From the NCBI RefSeq assembly GCF_001310225.1, contig NZ_CP012898.1:2914001-2978000 (forward strand): DNA of 64,000 nucleotides, written 5' to 3'. Of the stretch, positions 29,033 to 39,580 are shown piece by piece. The stretch's first letter is position 1. Each line of letters opens with the position of its first letter. The position numbers were made by a program, and so were the translations under genes. This DNA is from Pseudalgibacter alginicilyticus. GTDB lineage: Bacteria > Bacteroidota > Bacteroidia > Flavobacteriales > Flavobacteriaceae. Under the pieces are notes generated by a model. It saw only the letters and a program-made list of their open reading frames with translations. It was not told the DNA's origin and searched no databases.

Positions 29033-31273
29033 TTGAAAGTTAAATTTATCATATTTATCCTTTTTGTATTGGTATCGTTTTCTGCAAAAACGCAAAACGA
29101 CAAGGTTAGAAACACCCCAAAAGTAGGTTTGGTTTTAAGTGGTGGTGGAGCAAAAGGTATGGCGCATATTGGTGTGTTAAAAGTAATTGATAGTTTAGGT
29201 ATACAAATTGATTATGTAGCAGGAACTAGTATGGGATCTATGATTGGTTCCTTATATGCTTCGGGTTATTCGGGAAAGCAGATAGATTCTATTTTTGCTA
29301 CTTTAAATTTTGATGATTTTATTAATGACAATTTGCCAAGAGAAGCAAAAACATTTCGCGAACGAGAAAGTTCAGAAAAATATGCAATAACCCTGCCTTT
29401 TGATGATTTTAAACTCAAATTTCCTACGGCATGGTCTAGAGGACAAAATGTTTATAATTTACTTTCTAGATTAGTAATGCGTGTTAATTCTATTGATGAT
29501 TTTGAACAATTGCCTATTCCTTTTTTCTGTATGGCCACAGATGTTGAAACTGGTCAGGCTGTTATGCTCAATAAAGGAAATTTAGCACAATCTGTTATGG
29601 CAAGTAGTGCTTTGCCTTCTTTGTTTCAGCCAGTTGTTATAAATAATCAGGTTTTAATTGATGGGGGAGTTATAAATAATTATCCTATTGATGAGTTAAG
29701 AGACAAGGGCATGGACATTATAATTGGTGTAGATGTTCAAGATGATTTGGCTACCAGAAAAGAACTGGTTTCTGCACCAGAAATTTTGCTTCAAATAAAT
29801 AATTATAGAACGATTAGAGATATGAGGCTAAAGTCTGGAAAAACAGATGTATATATAAAACCAGATATTAAGGATTTTAATGTAATTTCATTTGATGAAA
29901 GTAAGCAAATTATCAGCTTAGGAGAAAAGGCAGCTTTAAAAAAAGATTCAATACTTAGTAAAATAGCGTCACAGCAATTAAATAAAACCAAACGAATAAA
30001 ACCTACAAAGTTAGCAGATACAATAAAAATTCATTCCATTAAAATTGACGGATTAAATAATTATACTAGAGCTTATGTTTTGGGTAAATTAAAGCTAAAA
30101 AGTAATACCGAAACCAGTTATGCCGATTTTAATAAAGGCGTCAATAATTTAATTGCAACTAATAATTTTGATAGTTTTTTGTATGAATTGGAACCTTCTG
30201 ATAGTGGAGAAGGATATGATTTAAATACAAAATTGACTGAAAGTGATAAAACTACTTTTTTTCGAGCAGGTATTCATTATGATGATTTATACAAAAGTTC
30301 GTTGTTACTCAATCTTACAAAAAAACAGTTATTTGCTAAAAGTGATATGGCATCATTAGACTTTATTCTTGGAGATAATGTAAGGTATAACTTTGAATAT
30401 TACATAGATAAAGGGTTTTATTGGAGTATTGGTTTACGTTCAAGATTTGATGAGTTTAATAGAAATGTTGCAGCCCAAGCTATATATCCACCAAATGAAG
30501 AAATGCTGGTTAATATCAATAAAATAGCCTTAAATGTAAATGATTTTACAAATCAGATTTATTTACAAACGCTTTTTCGTAAAGATTTATCGCTTACGTT
30601 AGGAGCGGAGCATAAAAGGTTAAAGTTAACATCACAAACCATTACAAGTAATAGTGATGAAGAAGAGACTGTTTTTGAAAAAAGCGATTATTTAAGCTTA
30701 TTTGGAAATCTTAAATTTGATACTTATGATAATAAGTATTTTCCAAAAGAAGGGTTTTTATTTGATGGAGATTTTAATATGTATTTATATTCATCAGATT
30801 TCAATAACAATTTCTTGAACTTTTCCATAGCAAAAGGAACCATTGGATATTCATTTAAGTTGTCAAAGGTTTTTTCTATAAATTTAGAACAGCAAGGTGG
30901 TTTCAGAATTGGTGAAGATGCAAATCCGTATCTTAATTTTGGACTTGGTGGCTACGGAAACCGCTTTATAAATAATTTTGTTCCATTTTATGGATATGAT
31001 TTTATAGCTCTTTCAGGTGATAGTTTTATAAAAGGAACATTTACTTTAGATGCTGAAATTTTCAGGAAACATCACATTAACTTTGCGGCAAATTATGCTA
31101 CTGTAGCAGACGATATTTTTACTTCAAATGACTGGGTATTAAACCCAAACTATTCAGGCTACGCATTAGGCTATGCTATTGAAACCTTCATAGGCCCTAT
31201 TGAAGCTAAATGTACTTGGTCTCCAGAAACAAAAAAAAGTATTTGGTTTTTTAATATAGGTTTTTGGTTTTAA
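29033..31273 (+). CDS. Patatin-like phospholipase fused to a BamA/Omp85-type barrel
   Basis: A 746-residue protein from a TTG start at 29033, one base after the uvrC stop; the ORF opens further upstream inside uvrC, but only this start gives a clean signal peptide (ends SFSAKTQ). The patatin domain has the oxyanion motif GGGAKG (37-42), nucleophile elbow GTSMGS with Ser66, and catalytic DGG (Asp210). A POTRA-like linker follows (IHSIKIDGLNNYTRAYVLGKL), then a C-terminal barrel of about 350 residues ending WFFNIGFWF. This is a type Vd-like autotransporter layout (PlpD or FplA): a lipase linked to its own outer-membrane barrel. All catalytic residues are present. Confidence 0.92.
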   Translation: MKVKFIIFILFVLVSFSAKTQNDKVRNTPKVGLVLSGGGAKGMAHIGVLKVIDSLGIQIDYVAGTSMGSMIGSLYASGYSGKQIDSIFATLNFDDFINDNLPREAKTFRERESSEKYAITLPFDDFKLKFPTAWSRGQNVYNLLSRLVMRVNSIDDFEQLPIPFFCMATDVETGQAVMLNKGNLAQSVMASSALPSLFQPVVINNQVLIDGGVINNYPIDELRDKGMDIIIGVDVQDDLATRKELVSAPEILLQINNYRTIRDMRLKSGKTDVYIKPDIKDFNVISFDESKQIISLGEKAALKKDSILSKIASQQLNKTKRIKPTKLADTIKIHSIKIDGLNNYTRAYVLGKLKLKSNTETSYADFNKGVNNLIATNNFDSFLYELEPSDSGEGYDLNTKLTESDKTTFFRAGIHYDDLYKSSLLLNLTKKQLFAKSDMASLDFILGDNVRYNFEYYIDKGFYWSIGLRSRFDEFNRNVAAQAIYPPNEEMLVNINKIALNVNDFTNQIYLQTLFRKDLSLTLGAEHKRLKLTSQTITSNSDEEETVFEKSDYLSLFGNLKFDTYDNKYFPKEGFLFDGDFNMYLYSSDFNNNFLNFSIAKGTIGYSFKLSKVFSINLEQQGGFRIGEDANPYLNFGLGGYGNRFINNFVPFYGYDFIALSGDSFIKGTFTLDAEIFRKHHINFAANYATVADDIFTSNDWVLNPNYSGYALGYAIETFIGPIEAKCTWSPETKKSIWFFNIGFWF

Positions 31274-31403
31274 TATAAGCAACTAAAACCCTTTTAATAT
31301 TTAAATGGCTACAATAAATTTTATATTTTTGGAACAGTAATTGTAATTCATTAATACAACCAAGGAAAATATAAAAGAAGTTAAATTGCAATTATCAAAA
31401 AAA

Positions 31404-32186
31404 ATGAAAAAATCACTACTTACATTATTTATAATTGTTACAGTCCAAACCAGTTTTGCTCAGGCCGAAGTTGCATTTGATACAGGCGAATGGTTTAAAT
31501 TTAGAATGAGTTATAGTGGTTTTTTAAAGGCTGGAAATGCAACGCTTCATGTAAAAGATGCTAACCTAAATGGAAAAGATGTTTACCATGTTGTTGGAAA
31601 TGGTTGGACCACTGGTATGATAAAATGGTTTTTTAAAGTTAAAGATAGATACGAAAGCTATTTTGATAAAAAAACCATACGACCATATAAATTTGTTAGA
31701 AATATTGATGAAGGGGGCCATACTAAGGATATAGAAATTGATTTTGATCAAATAAATAACAAAGCCTACGTAAATGATAAAAAGCATAAAGAGAAAAAGG
31801 TTTTTGATACAAAACCGAATATTCAAGATATGGTATCTACCTTTTATTATTTGCGAAATAATTTAGAAACTAAAACCTTAAAGGTTGGAGATGAGGTTAA
31901 GGTAGATATGTTTTTTGATGAAGAAAATTACGGATTTAAATTAAAATATTTAGGGGAGGAAACTATAGAAACTGATTTTGGTGAAATAGAGTCTCTTGTT
32001 TTTAGACCATATGTAATGGCAGGACGTGTATTTAAAGAAGAAGAAAGTTTAACCCTTTGGGTGTCAAAAGATAAAAATAAAGTACCTTTACGTATTAAGG
32101 CAGATTTAGCTGTAGGCTCCTTAAGGGCCGATTTAGAAGGGTTTAGAGGCCTAAAACATTCTTTCAATATTGTTGTTAATAATTAA
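31404..32186 (+). CDS. DUF3108 domain-containing secreted protein
   Basis: A 260-residue exported protein; the signal peptide ends VQTSFAQ. ATG at 31404 is preferred to an upstream TTG. The body matches DUF3108: GEWFKFRMSYSGFLKAGNATL, YHVVGNGWTTGMIKWFFKVKDRYESYFD, a central FDTKPNIQDMVSTFYYLRN, and the ending PLRIKADLAVGSLRADLEGF. The family is periplasmic or lipid-binding-like with unknown function. Tryptophan 2,3-dioxygenase starts 5 bases after its stop, so it heads a run of four closely packed genes (DUF3108, TDO, M23, pgi). Confidence 0.85.
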   Translation: MKKSLLTLFIIVTVQTSFAQAEVAFDTGEWFKFRMSYSGFLKAGNATLHVKDANLNGKDVYHVVGNGWTTGMIKWFFKVKDRYESYFDKKTIRPYKFVRNIDEGGHTKDIEIDFDQINNKAYVNDKKHKEKKVFDTKPNIQDMVSTFYYLRNNLETKTLKVGDEVKVDMFFDEENYGFKLKYLGEETIETDFGEIESLVFRPYVMAGRVFKEEESLTLWVSKDKNKVPLRIKADLAVGSLRADLEGFRGLKHSFNIVVNN

Positions 32187-32191
32187 AACAT

Positions 32192-33112
32192 TTGGATTCA
32201 AATATAACAAACCGACTTAAACAAAAATTTGATAGTTTAGATCAAGATTTAGAAACTCATTTAGAGGGTTTGTTCTATAGTAAACCAATTACTTATTGGG
32301 ACTACATTCAAACGGATGCATTGTTAAATCTACAAGTACAACGTACTACATTGCCAGATGAGATGGTGTTTATTATGTACCATCAAATTAATGAGCTTAT
32401 TTTCAAAATGATTCTATCAGAAACAAATCAGATAGCTCAAAATGAATCCATTAATGCCTTAATTTTTTTAGATAAAATACAGCGTATTACACGTTATTTT
32501 GAAATGCTTACTACCTCATTTAGTATTATGAAAGAAGGTATGGATGTAGAGCAATATTCAAATTTTAGAACCACTTTAACACCTGCAAGCGGTTTTCAAA
32601 GTGCACAGTATAGAAAAATTGAATTTGCATCTACAGAACTTGTTAATTTGATAGATAAGCGGTTTAGGGATGATTTTGATTCTAATACAACGTATGAGAA
32701 AGCTTTTGAACATTTGTATTGGCAAGCTGCAGGAAAAGATTATAAAACAGGAAAAAAAACCTATACATTAACAATTTTTGAACAGAAATACAAAGACGAA
32801 TTTATTAGATTTGCAAAGTTTCATGAAACACGCAATTTGTGGAGTGTTTTTAAAACTTTACCACAAGCAGACCAAGATAACAAGTCTTTGGTAGAGGCCA
32901 TGCGTCTATATGATTATACCGTAAACATAAAGTGGGTAATGGTACATTATGAAGCTGCAAATCATTATTTAAATATTGGTGGTCATACCACTGAAGCAAC
33001 AGGAGGAAGTGAATGGGTAAAATATATGCATCCAAAATATCAGAAAAGAATATTTTTTCCAAATTTATGGACAGAACAAGAGTTAGAAAATTGGGGAAAA
33101 GTAGTGTCTTAA
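32192..33112 (+). CDS. kynA: Tryptophan 2,3-dioxygenase
   Basis: Heme enzyme opening the indole ring of tryptophan to N-formylkynurenine, the first step of tryptophan breakdown. The 306-residue protein shows DEMVFIMYHQINELIFK with the distal-side His64, the carboxylate-binding Arg126 in FRTTLTPASGFQS, the proximal heme ligand candidate His252 in KWVMVHYEAAN, and GGHTTEATGGSEWVKYMHP. The start is TTG, 5 bases after the DUF3108 stop, with no alternative ATG. The M23 peptidase gene overlaps its 3' end. No other kynurenine-pathway gene is nearby, so its pathway partners must be elsewhere. Confidence 0.94.
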   Translation: MDSNITNRLKQKFDSLDQDLETHLEGLFYSKPITYWDYIQTDALLNLQVQRTTLPDEMVFIMYHQINELIFKMILSETNQIAQNESINALIFLDKIQRITRYFEMLTTSFSIMKEGMDVEQYSNFRTTLTPASGFQSAQYRKIEFASTELVNLIDKRFRDDFDSNTTYEKAFEHLYWQAAGKDYKTGKKTYTLTIFEQKYKDEFIRFAKFHETRNLWSVFKTLPQADQDNKSLVEAMRLYDYTVNIKWVMVHYEAANHYLNIGGHTTEATGGSEWVKYMHPKYQKRIFFPNLWTEQELENWGKVVS

Positions 33113-34386
33113 TTTTATTAATGACTATAAGCCTAACAGCTTGTAAGGGAAAATCAGAAGACTCCAATTTTTCAGATGAAGATTTAGCTGCGGCAGAGTT
33201 TATTGAAGAATCTGTTTATGAGTTTGGATTTAAGTTAGACGATTTTATTGTTAAAAGAGATACCGTAAAAAACGGTGATAGTTTTGGTTTAATTCTTGAA
33301 CGTAATAATATAGGTTATCCTAAAATATTTCATATTGCAGAAAAGGCAAGAGATACTTTTGATATTAGAAAACTCCAAATAGGAAAACCATACACTTTAT
33401 TATGTGCTAAAGATTCTTTAGAAACTCCAAAGTCATTTATATACCAGCCAAATGTTGAAGAATATGTGGTGATTAATTTTGAAGATTCTATACATGCTTA
33501 TACCAGTAGAAAGCCAATTACCTATGTAGAAAAAATGGCTACTGGTGTTATTTCTAATAATATATCTCAAACTCTAGAAGATCAAGGTTTAAGTCCAAGG
33601 TTGGCCTATAAAATGGCAGATGAAATTTATGCGTGGACAATTGATTTTAGACGTCTTCAAAAAGGAGATCGTTTTAAAGTTATTTATACAGATAAATACA
33701 TTGATGATTCTATTTATTCAGGTGTAGGAAAAATAAAAGCAGCCTATTTTGAACATAATAAAGAACCTTTTTATGCATTTGAATTTAAAACAGATACTGC
33801 AAAAGGTATTGTTGATTATTTTAATGAAGAAGCTAAAAACTTGCGCCGTGCTTTTTTAAAAGCTCCAGTTCAGTTTAGTCGTATTTCATCACGATATAAT
33901 TTAAAAAGGCGAATTGCGGTTTATGGTTTTCAATTACGCCCGCATAAAGGTACAGATTTTGCGGCTCCTATAGGGACTCCCATTATGGCAACAGCAAATG
34001 GTACTGTTACAAAATCTGCTTATGCTGGTGGCAATGGCAATTATGTGAAAATTAGACATAATGCTACTTACGAAACTCAGTATTTGCATATGAAAAAACG
34101 CAATGTTAAGGTGGGCCAATTTGTAAAACAAGGTGATATTATTGGTTGGGTTGGCATGACAGGTAATACTGGAGGGCCACACGTTTGTTATCGTTTTTGG
34201 GTTAATGGAAGTCAAGTAGATCCGTTTAAGCAAAAATTACCAGAAGCCAAGCCTATTTCAGATAGTTTGAAAATTAAATTTTCGGAGTATATTCAGCCTA
34301 TAAAATCAAAATTAGACAGCATTCCTTTTGATGAGATTATTTCTAAAAACGAATCAAATACTAACTTAATTACACAGCTAAACTAA
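33091..34386 (+). CDS. M23-family peptidase lipoprotein with HxC in place of HxH
   Basis: A 431-residue lipoprotein. TTG at 33091 gives a good lipoprotein signal (hydrophobic run then LTAC, Cys18); the reading frame opens further upstream inside kynA but that extension lacks signal features. The start overlaps kynA by 22 bases. The C-terminal M23 domain has the zinc motif H285-K-G-T-D289, YLHM and a G-x-P-H motif that reads H364-V-C366-Y-R-F, where M23 enzymes such as LytM have HxH. Cys could replace His as zinc ligand. M23 enzymes cut peptidoglycan cross-bridges. pgi overlaps the stop by one base. Confidence 0.88.
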   Translation: MGKSSVLILLMTISLTACKGKSEDSNFSDEDLAAAEFIEESVYEFGFKLDDFIVKRDTVKNGDSFGLILERNNIGYPKIFHIAEKARDTFDIRKLQIGKPYTLLCAKDSLETPKSFIYQPNVEEYVVINFEDSIHAYTSRKPITYVEKMATGVISNNISQTLEDQGLSPRLAYKMADEIYAWTIDFRRLQKGDRFKVIYTDKYIDDSIYSGVGKIKAAYFEHNKEPFYAFEFKTDTAKGIVDYFNEEAKNLRRAFLKAPVQFSRISSRYNLKRRIAVYGFQLRPHKGTDFAAPIGTPIMATANGTVTKSAYAGGNGNYVKIRHNATYETQYLHMKKRNVKVGQFVKQGDIIGWVGMTGNTGGPHVCYRFWVNGSQVDPFKQKLPEAKPISDSLKIKFSEYIQPIKSKLDSIPFDEIISKNESNTNLITQLN

Positions 34387-36005
34387 TGGCGCTACCAAAC
34401 ATTAACCCAACAGAAACAAACGCTTGGAAACAGCTTGAAAAACATTTTGAAACTGTAAAGGGCCTTCAAATGAAAGAATTATTTGCTCAGGATAAAAAAA
34501 GAGCAGAAAAATATACCATTAATTGGGAAGATTTTTATTTAGATTTTTCTAAGAACCGAATTACCGATGAAACTTTAAGGTATTTATTACAGTTAGCAGA
34601 TGAAGTTAAGTTAAAAGAAGCTATTCAAAGTCAATTTTCAGGAGAAATAATCAACCAAACAGAAGGTCGAGCAGTTTTACATACTGCTTTACGAGCACCA
34701 AAAAAATCTGATTTTAAAGTAGATGGTGTTAATGTGATGCCTGAAGTGTATGCTGTTAAAGAAAAAATAGAAGCATTCACAAATGAAGTGGTTAATGGTG
34801 AAAGAAAAGGCTTTACAGGGAAAGCATTTACGGATATTGTTAATATAGGTATTGGGGGGTCAGATCTTGGTCCAGCCATGGTAGTTGATTCATTGCAGTT
34901 TTATAAAAATCACCTAACTACACATTTTGTAAGCAATGTAGATGGTGATCATGTAAATGAAGTCATTAAAAAATTAAATCCAGAAACCACCCTTTTTGTT
35001 GTAGTTTCAAAAACATTCACTACACAAGAAACCCTTTCAAATGCTAATACACTTAAAACATGGTTTTTAAAAACGGCTAATGAGGCTGCTATTGCAAAAC
35101 ATTTTGTGGCAGTTTCAACTAATATTGATAGTGTAAAGAATTTTGGAATTGATGAAAATAACGTATTTCCCATGTGGGATTGGGTTGGAGGGCGTTTTTC
35201 ACTATGGAGTGCCGTTGGTTTAACCATTAGTTTAGCTGTAGGTTATACTAATTTTGATAACCTCTTAAAAGGTGCTAACAAAATGGATACCCATTTTAAA
35301 AATGAAGATTTCAATTCAAATATTCCAGTAATTTTGGCTTTATTAAGCATTTGGTATAATAATTTTTTTAATGCAGAAAGTGAAGCCATTATACCATATT
35401 CTCAATATTTAAATCAGTTTGCTACTTATTTGCAACAAGGCATTATGGAGAGCAATGGAAAAAGTGTTGATAGAAACGGAAATCCAATTAATTATCAAAC
35501 AGGAACAATTATTTGGGGTGAGCCAGGAACAAACTCACAACATGCCTTTTTTCAGTTAATACATCAAGGGACAAAATTAATTCCGGCTGATTTTATAGGG
35601 TTTGGAAAGTCATTGCACGGTAATCAAGATCACCAAGATAAATTAATGTCAAATTTTTTAGCTCAAACCGAAGCACTTTTAAATGGAAAAACAGAGGCTG
35701 AAGTTGTTGCTGAGCGTACAGAAAAAAACATTGTTCCTTTTAAAATATTTAAAGGCAATAAGCCTACAAACACCTTATTTATAGAGAAACTAACTCCAGA
35801 AAGTTTAGGAAAACTAATTGCTATGTATGAACATAAAATATTTGTTCAAGGCATTGTTTGGAATATTTTTAGTTATGACCAATTTGGTGTTGAATTAGGA
35901 AAGCAATTAGCAGGTAAAATTTTACAAGAATTTAACAATGATATTGTTAACAATCATGATTCTTCCACTCAAAATTTATTGAATCATTATAAGAAAATGT
36001 CTTAA
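34386..36005 (+). CDS. pgi: Glucose-6-phosphate isomerase
   Basis: Interconverts glucose-6-phosphate and fructose-6-phosphate in glycolysis and gluconeogenesis. The 539-residue protein has normal length with motifs [42 protein letters not shown] and the C-terminal signature region [18 protein letters not shown]. Its ATG overlaps the stop of the M23 gene by one base, and a strong terminator follows 29 bases after its stop, so it closes the operon. Fructose-6-phosphate is also the GlmS substrate, though glmS is far away in this window. Confidence 0.98.
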   Translation: MALPNINPTETNAWKQLEKHFETVKGLQMKELFAQDKKRAEKYTINWEDFYLDFSKNRITDETLRYLLQLADEVKLKEAIQSQFSGEIINQTEGRAVLHTALRAPKKSDFKVDGVNVMPEVYAVKEKIEAFTNEVVNGERKGFTGKAFTDIVNIGIGGSDLGPAMVVDSLQFYKNHLTTHFVSNVDGDHVNEVIKKLNPETTLFVVVSKTFTTQETLSNANTLKTWFLKTANEAAIAKHFVAVSTNIDSVKNFGIDENNVFPMWDWVGGRFSLWSAVGLTISLAVGYTNFDNLLKGANKMDTHFKNEDFNSNIPVILALLSIWYNNFFNAESEAIIPYSQYLNQFATYLQQGIMESNGKSVDRNGNPINYQTGTIIWGEPGTNSQHAFFQLIHQGTKLIPADFIGFGKSLHGNQDHQDKLMSNFLAQTEALLNGKTEAEVVAERTEKNIVPFKIFKGNKPTNTLFIEKLTPESLGKLIAMYEHKIFVQGIVWNIFSYDQFGVELGKQLAGKILQEFNNDIVNNHDSSTQNLLNHYKKMS

Positions 36006-36034
36006 AAAGATAAATAAAACAAAATTTAACACTT

Positions 36035-36071
36035 AAAAAAGCATTTATATGAAAAATATAAATGCTTTTTT
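36035..36071 (+). terminator. Terminator after pgi
   Basis: A perfect 16-bp stem (AAAAAAGCATTTATAT and its complement) with a GAAAA loop ends in a T-run. It lies 29 bases after the pgi stop and ends the uvrC-to-pgi block. Confidence 0.92.
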
Positions 36072-36132
36072 ATTTATCTACTACAAATCATATATGTTAA
36101 CAATAAGTTAATAATGGAGCTATAATTATACG

Positions 36133-36140
36133 TATTTTTG
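36133..36140 (+). promoter_or_regulatory. -7 box of the Oar-like receptor gene
   Basis: TATTTTTG matches TAnnTTTG and lies 39 bases before the ATG, leaving a leader of about 30 bases. A -33 candidate (TTA near 36108) is weak. Confidence 0.5.
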
Positions 36141-36179
36141 CATCGACTAATTTCAAATAATTAATAGATAACTAAAATT

Positions 36180-39100
36180 ATGAAAAAAATCAAACAATTT
36201 TTATTGATGACAGCAGCATTGTTATGTACTGCCGTTGTGATGGGACAAGTAACGTCGTCTAGTATGAGTGGTCGCGTTACAGATGCTCAAGGGACTGTTA
36301 TGGGAGCCACTGTAGTAGCTACTCATACGCCTTCAGGTACTACTTATGGAAGTATCACAAATAGTGAGGGGCGTTTCAACTTACCTGGTATGCGTGTTGG
36401 TGGACCATATACCGTGGAAGTATCTTTTATTGGATATGGAACAAATACTACAAGTGATATTATGATTAGATTAGGGGCACCTTATGTTCACGATGTTGTT
36501 TTATCTGAAGAAAATGTAACTTTAAGTGAAGTTTTTATTTCTGCTAAGAGATCAAAGTTTTCAGCAGATAAAACAGGAGCAACAACTAATATTTCTAACA
36601 CAGAAATGTCAGCAATGCCTACTATCGACAGAAATATTTCTGATATTGCACGTATATCTCCATTTGCAAATGGTATGAGTATGGCAGGTGGTGATGGTCG
36701 TTCTACTAACTTTACGGTAGATGGTGCTAATTTTAACAATAACTTTGGTTTGAGCTCTAGCCTACCAGGAGGAGGAAATCCTATTTCATTGGATGCTATT
36801 GAAGAGGTTCAAGTGGTAATTGCTCCTTTTGATGTGCGTCAAACAAACTTTATTGGAGGTGGTATAAACGCAATTACTAAGTCAGGAACAAATAAATTTA
36901 AGGGGTCGGCTTATACGTATTTCAATAATCAAGACATGCGAGGAAACAAAATTAACGGTGTTGATTTTGGAGAGCGTAATGAAGAGTCTACAACAACTTA
37001 TGGTGTAACTTTAGGAGGGCCAATTATTAAAAATAAACTATTCTTTTTTGTTAACGCAGAATCTGTAGTTACTCCAGGTCAAGTTGTTAATTGGAGACCC
37101 TCAGAAGATGGTGTTGCAAATTTAGATTTATCACTTTCACGTACTAGTACGTCAGATATGGATTTAGTTAGAGATCATTTAATTTCTAACTATGGTTATG
37201 ATCCAGGTTCTTATACTGATTATCCTGGTGATGAAACTAATAAAAAACTGCTTGCTCGTGTAGATTGGAATATCAATGATGCAAATAAATTGAGTGTACG
37301 ATATAATTACGTTAAAAACCAAGGATGGAATGCAACTAATGGTAACTCAAACAATGCTGGTTCTCGTAATAGAAATGCGGATCGTATTTCGCAATATTCT
37401 ATGGCTTTTTCTAATTCTATTTATTCAATGGATAATATAGTAAATTCATTTTCATTGGATTTAAATACTAGAATTTCAGATAAACTTTCAAATCAGTTTT
37501 TAACTACGTATTCAAAAATACAAGATGCACGTGGTACAAATTCGTCGCCATTCCCTTTTATCGATATTATGAATGGACTTGATGAGTTCGGAAATCAAAT
37601 TGACGAACCTTATATGTCTGCTGGTTATGAATTGTTTACTTGGAATAATGCTGTTAATAACAATACATTTACTGCTATAAATAACTTGACTTATTATTTA
37701 GATAATCATACCATTACAGGTGGTATAAGTTTTGAGCACCAATTAGCTAATAATTCATATATGAGAAACGGTACAGGTTACTACCGTTATTCTAGCCTTG
37801 ACGATTTCCTTAATCAAGCTGCTCCACGTGATTTTGCTCTAACATACGGGTATGATGGAGAAGAAAACCCGAATGCTGAGGTTGCTTTTACCCAATTAGG
37901 AATTTATGCTCAAGATGAATGGAATATTAATGCAGATTTTAAATTGTCTTATGGTATTCGTGCCGATTATTTAAAGTATAAAGATGATTTGATTAGAAAT
38001 AATGCTATTTATGATTTAGATTATGGAGGAACAAGAATTGATACTGGTAAGTGGCCAGATGCAAATGTTCAATTTTCGCCAAGAGTTGGTTTTACCTGGG
38101 ATATAAATGGCGATCAAACTATGAAACTTCGTGGAGGAACCGGTGTTTTCTCAGGAAGATTACCATTAGTATTCTTCACAAATATGCCAACCAATTCAGG
38201 AATGGTACAAGGAAGTTATGCTGCTACTACTACATATAATGCAGATGGTTCAGTAAATGTGGTTAATCCTGCTTTAGCTGGCTTAGCGGGTCCTATGATT
38301 ACTGATGTTAGTGAGATGATTGATAGATTGAATTTACCGAGCACTATTACTCCAGAAGATGGTGTTTTACCATATGAAATAAATGGCGTAGATCCAGATT
38401 TTAAAATGCCACAAGTATGGAAAACTGCTTTAGCAATTGATTATCAAGTTCCTGTTTCTTTCCCATTATCAGTTACATTAGAAAGTGTATACACTAAAAC
38501 CATGAATGGTGTGATGCTTAAAAACTATAATGTTGAACAGCCAGATGCTACATGGCAACGTTTTTCTGGTCCTGACGACAGGTATATTTATCCAGATAAT
38601 GCTGATATTACATATAATTCAACTAATGCTTTTGTGTTATCAAATACAAGTGAGGGATGGAGTGCTATTGGTAACATAACAGTTAATGCGCAGCCAATAG
38701 AAGATTTAAACTTAATGGCTGCTTATACCTATACTGAATCAAAAGAAATATCAGGCATGCCTGGTAGTAATGCTTCTTCTGCATATTCTGGTTTAGCTGC
38801 AGTTAATGGACCGCATTTGCCAGAACTTCAACGTTCTGAATATGTAGTGCCTAGTAAATTGATTGGTTCTGCTTCATACAAGATTCCTTGGGCTAATAAC
38901 ACATTAAAATCGGCTACTTTAGTTAATATATTCTATTCAGGTTATTCACCTAATGGATATAGCTATACATATGCTAATGATATGAATGGTGATGGTTTTA
39001 CAACTGATTTAATTTATATTCCAAGTGGAAGAGGAGATATTAATTTTGTTACTACCGCAGACGAGGATGCTTTTTTCAAATTTATGGAACAAGACGATTA

Positions 39101-39464
39101 CTTAAGTTCTCATAAAGGTGAATATGCTGAAGCAAATGCAGCACGTAGTCCTTGGGTTCATAGTTTTGATTTGAGATTAGCTCGTGAATATTATATAAAT
39201 GTAGGTGAAACTAAAAACACGTTACAATTTACTTTTGATTTTATAAATGTAGGTAATATGTTAAATTCAAAATGGGGTGTAGAACAAATTAATAGTATCT
39301 CTAACAATGCACAGGTTTTGAATTATGAAGGTGTGGACGCTAATAATGAGCCTACTTTCTCTTTCGTACAAGATGGAGGAGAATATTTAACGGAGTCTTA
39401 TGATTATAATTACTATTTTGGTAATGCTTGGAAACTTCAAGTAGGTGTTAAATATTCTTTCTAA
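36180..39464 (+). CDS. Oar-like TonB-dependent outer-membrane receptor
   Basis: A 1094-residue protein with a signal peptide ending VVMGQ. A carboxypeptidase-like regulatory domain (about 25-105: SGRVTDAQGTVMGATVVATHTPSG, NSEGRFNLPGM) is followed by a plug (MPTIDRNISDIARISPFANG, GGGINAITKSGTNKFKGSAY) and a long barrel ending in a terminal Phe (LQVGVKYSF). This layout matches the Oar subfamily, known in Myxococcus and common in Bacteroidota, linked to outer-membrane signalling or protein-derived substrates. It has its own -7 box and a terminator on each side, so it is monocistronic. No SusD partner is adjacent, so it is not a classic polysaccharide utilisation pair. Confidence 0.93.
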   Translation: MKKIKQFLLMTAALLCTAVVMGQVTSSSMSGRVTDAQGTVMGATVVATHTPSGTTYGSITNSEGRFNLPGMRVGGPYTVEVSFIGYGTNTTSDIMIRLGAPYVHDVVLSEENVTLSEVFISAKRSKFSADKTGATTNISNTEMSAMPTIDRNISDIARISPFANGMSMAGGDGRSTNFTVDGANFNNNFGLSSSLPGGGNPISLDAIEEVQVVIAPFDVRQTNFIGGGINAITKSGTNKFKGSAYTYFNNQDMRGNKINGVDFGERNEESTTTYGVTLGGPIIKNKLFFFVNAESVVTPGQVVNWRPSEDGVANLDLSLSRTSTSDMDLVRDHLISNYGYDPGSYTDYPGDETNKKLLARVDWNINDANKLSVRYNYVKNQGWNATNGNSNNAGSRNRNADRISQYSMAFSNSIYSMDNIVNSFSLDLNTRISDKLSNQFLTTYSKIQDARGTNSSPFPFIDIMNGLDEFGNQIDEPYMSAGYELFTWNNAVNNNTFTAINNLTYYLDNHTITGGISFEHQLANNSYMRNGTGYYRYSSLDDFLNQAAPRDFALTYGYDGEENPNAEVAFTQLGIYAQDEWNINADFKLSYGIRADYLKYKDDLIRNNAIYDLDYGGTRIDTGKWPDANVQFSPRVGFTWDINGDQTMKLRGGTGVFSGRLPLVFFTNMPTNSGMVQGSYAATTTYNADGSVNVVNPALAGLAGPMITDVSEMIDRLNLPSTITPEDGVLPYEINGVDPDFKMPQVWKTALAIDYQVPVSFPLSVTLESVYTKTMNGVMLKNYNVEQPDATWQRFSGPDDRYIYPDNADITYNSTNAFVLSNTSEGWSAIGNITVNAQPIEDLNLMAAYTYTESKEISGMPGSNASSAYSGLAAVNGPHLPELQRSEYVVPSKLIGSASYKIPWANNTLKSATLVNIFYSGYSPNGYSYTYANDMNGDGFTTDLIYIPSGRGDINFVTTADEDAFFKFMEQDDYLSSHKGEYAEANAARSPWVHSFDLRLAREYYINVGETKNTLQFTFDFINVGNMLNSKWGVEQINSISNNAQVLNYEGVDANNEPTFSFVQDGGEYLTESYDYNYYFGNAWKLQVGVKYSF

Positions 39465-39490
39465 AGGAAGAAATTAGTATATAATTTTAT

Positions 39491-39531
39491 AACCGCTTTA
39501 ACAGATAGATGTCTGTTGAAGCGGTTTTTTT
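39491..39531 (+). terminator. Terminator after the Oar-like receptor
   Basis: AACCGCTTTAACAGA pairs with TCTGTTGAAGCGGTT (15 bp, one wobble) around a six-base loop and is followed by a run of T. It lies 26 bases after the receptor stop. Confidence 0.93.
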
Positions 39532-39546
39532 ATGAATTATAATGAT

Positions 39547-39554
39547 TACATTTG
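39547..39554 (+). promoter_or_regulatory. -7 box of the small membrane protein gene
   Basis: TACATTTG matches TAnnTTTG, directly after the receptor terminator and 26 bases before the ATG at 39581. Confidence 0.5.
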
Positions 39555-39580
39555 CCTAAATTTTAAACAACTATCTTGCT

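Noticed and set aside
36180-39464. SusC/SusD polysaccharide utilisation locus
   Set aside because: No SusD-like lipoprotein, glycoside hydrolase or sulfatase lies nearby; the receptor fits the Oar type and stands alone.
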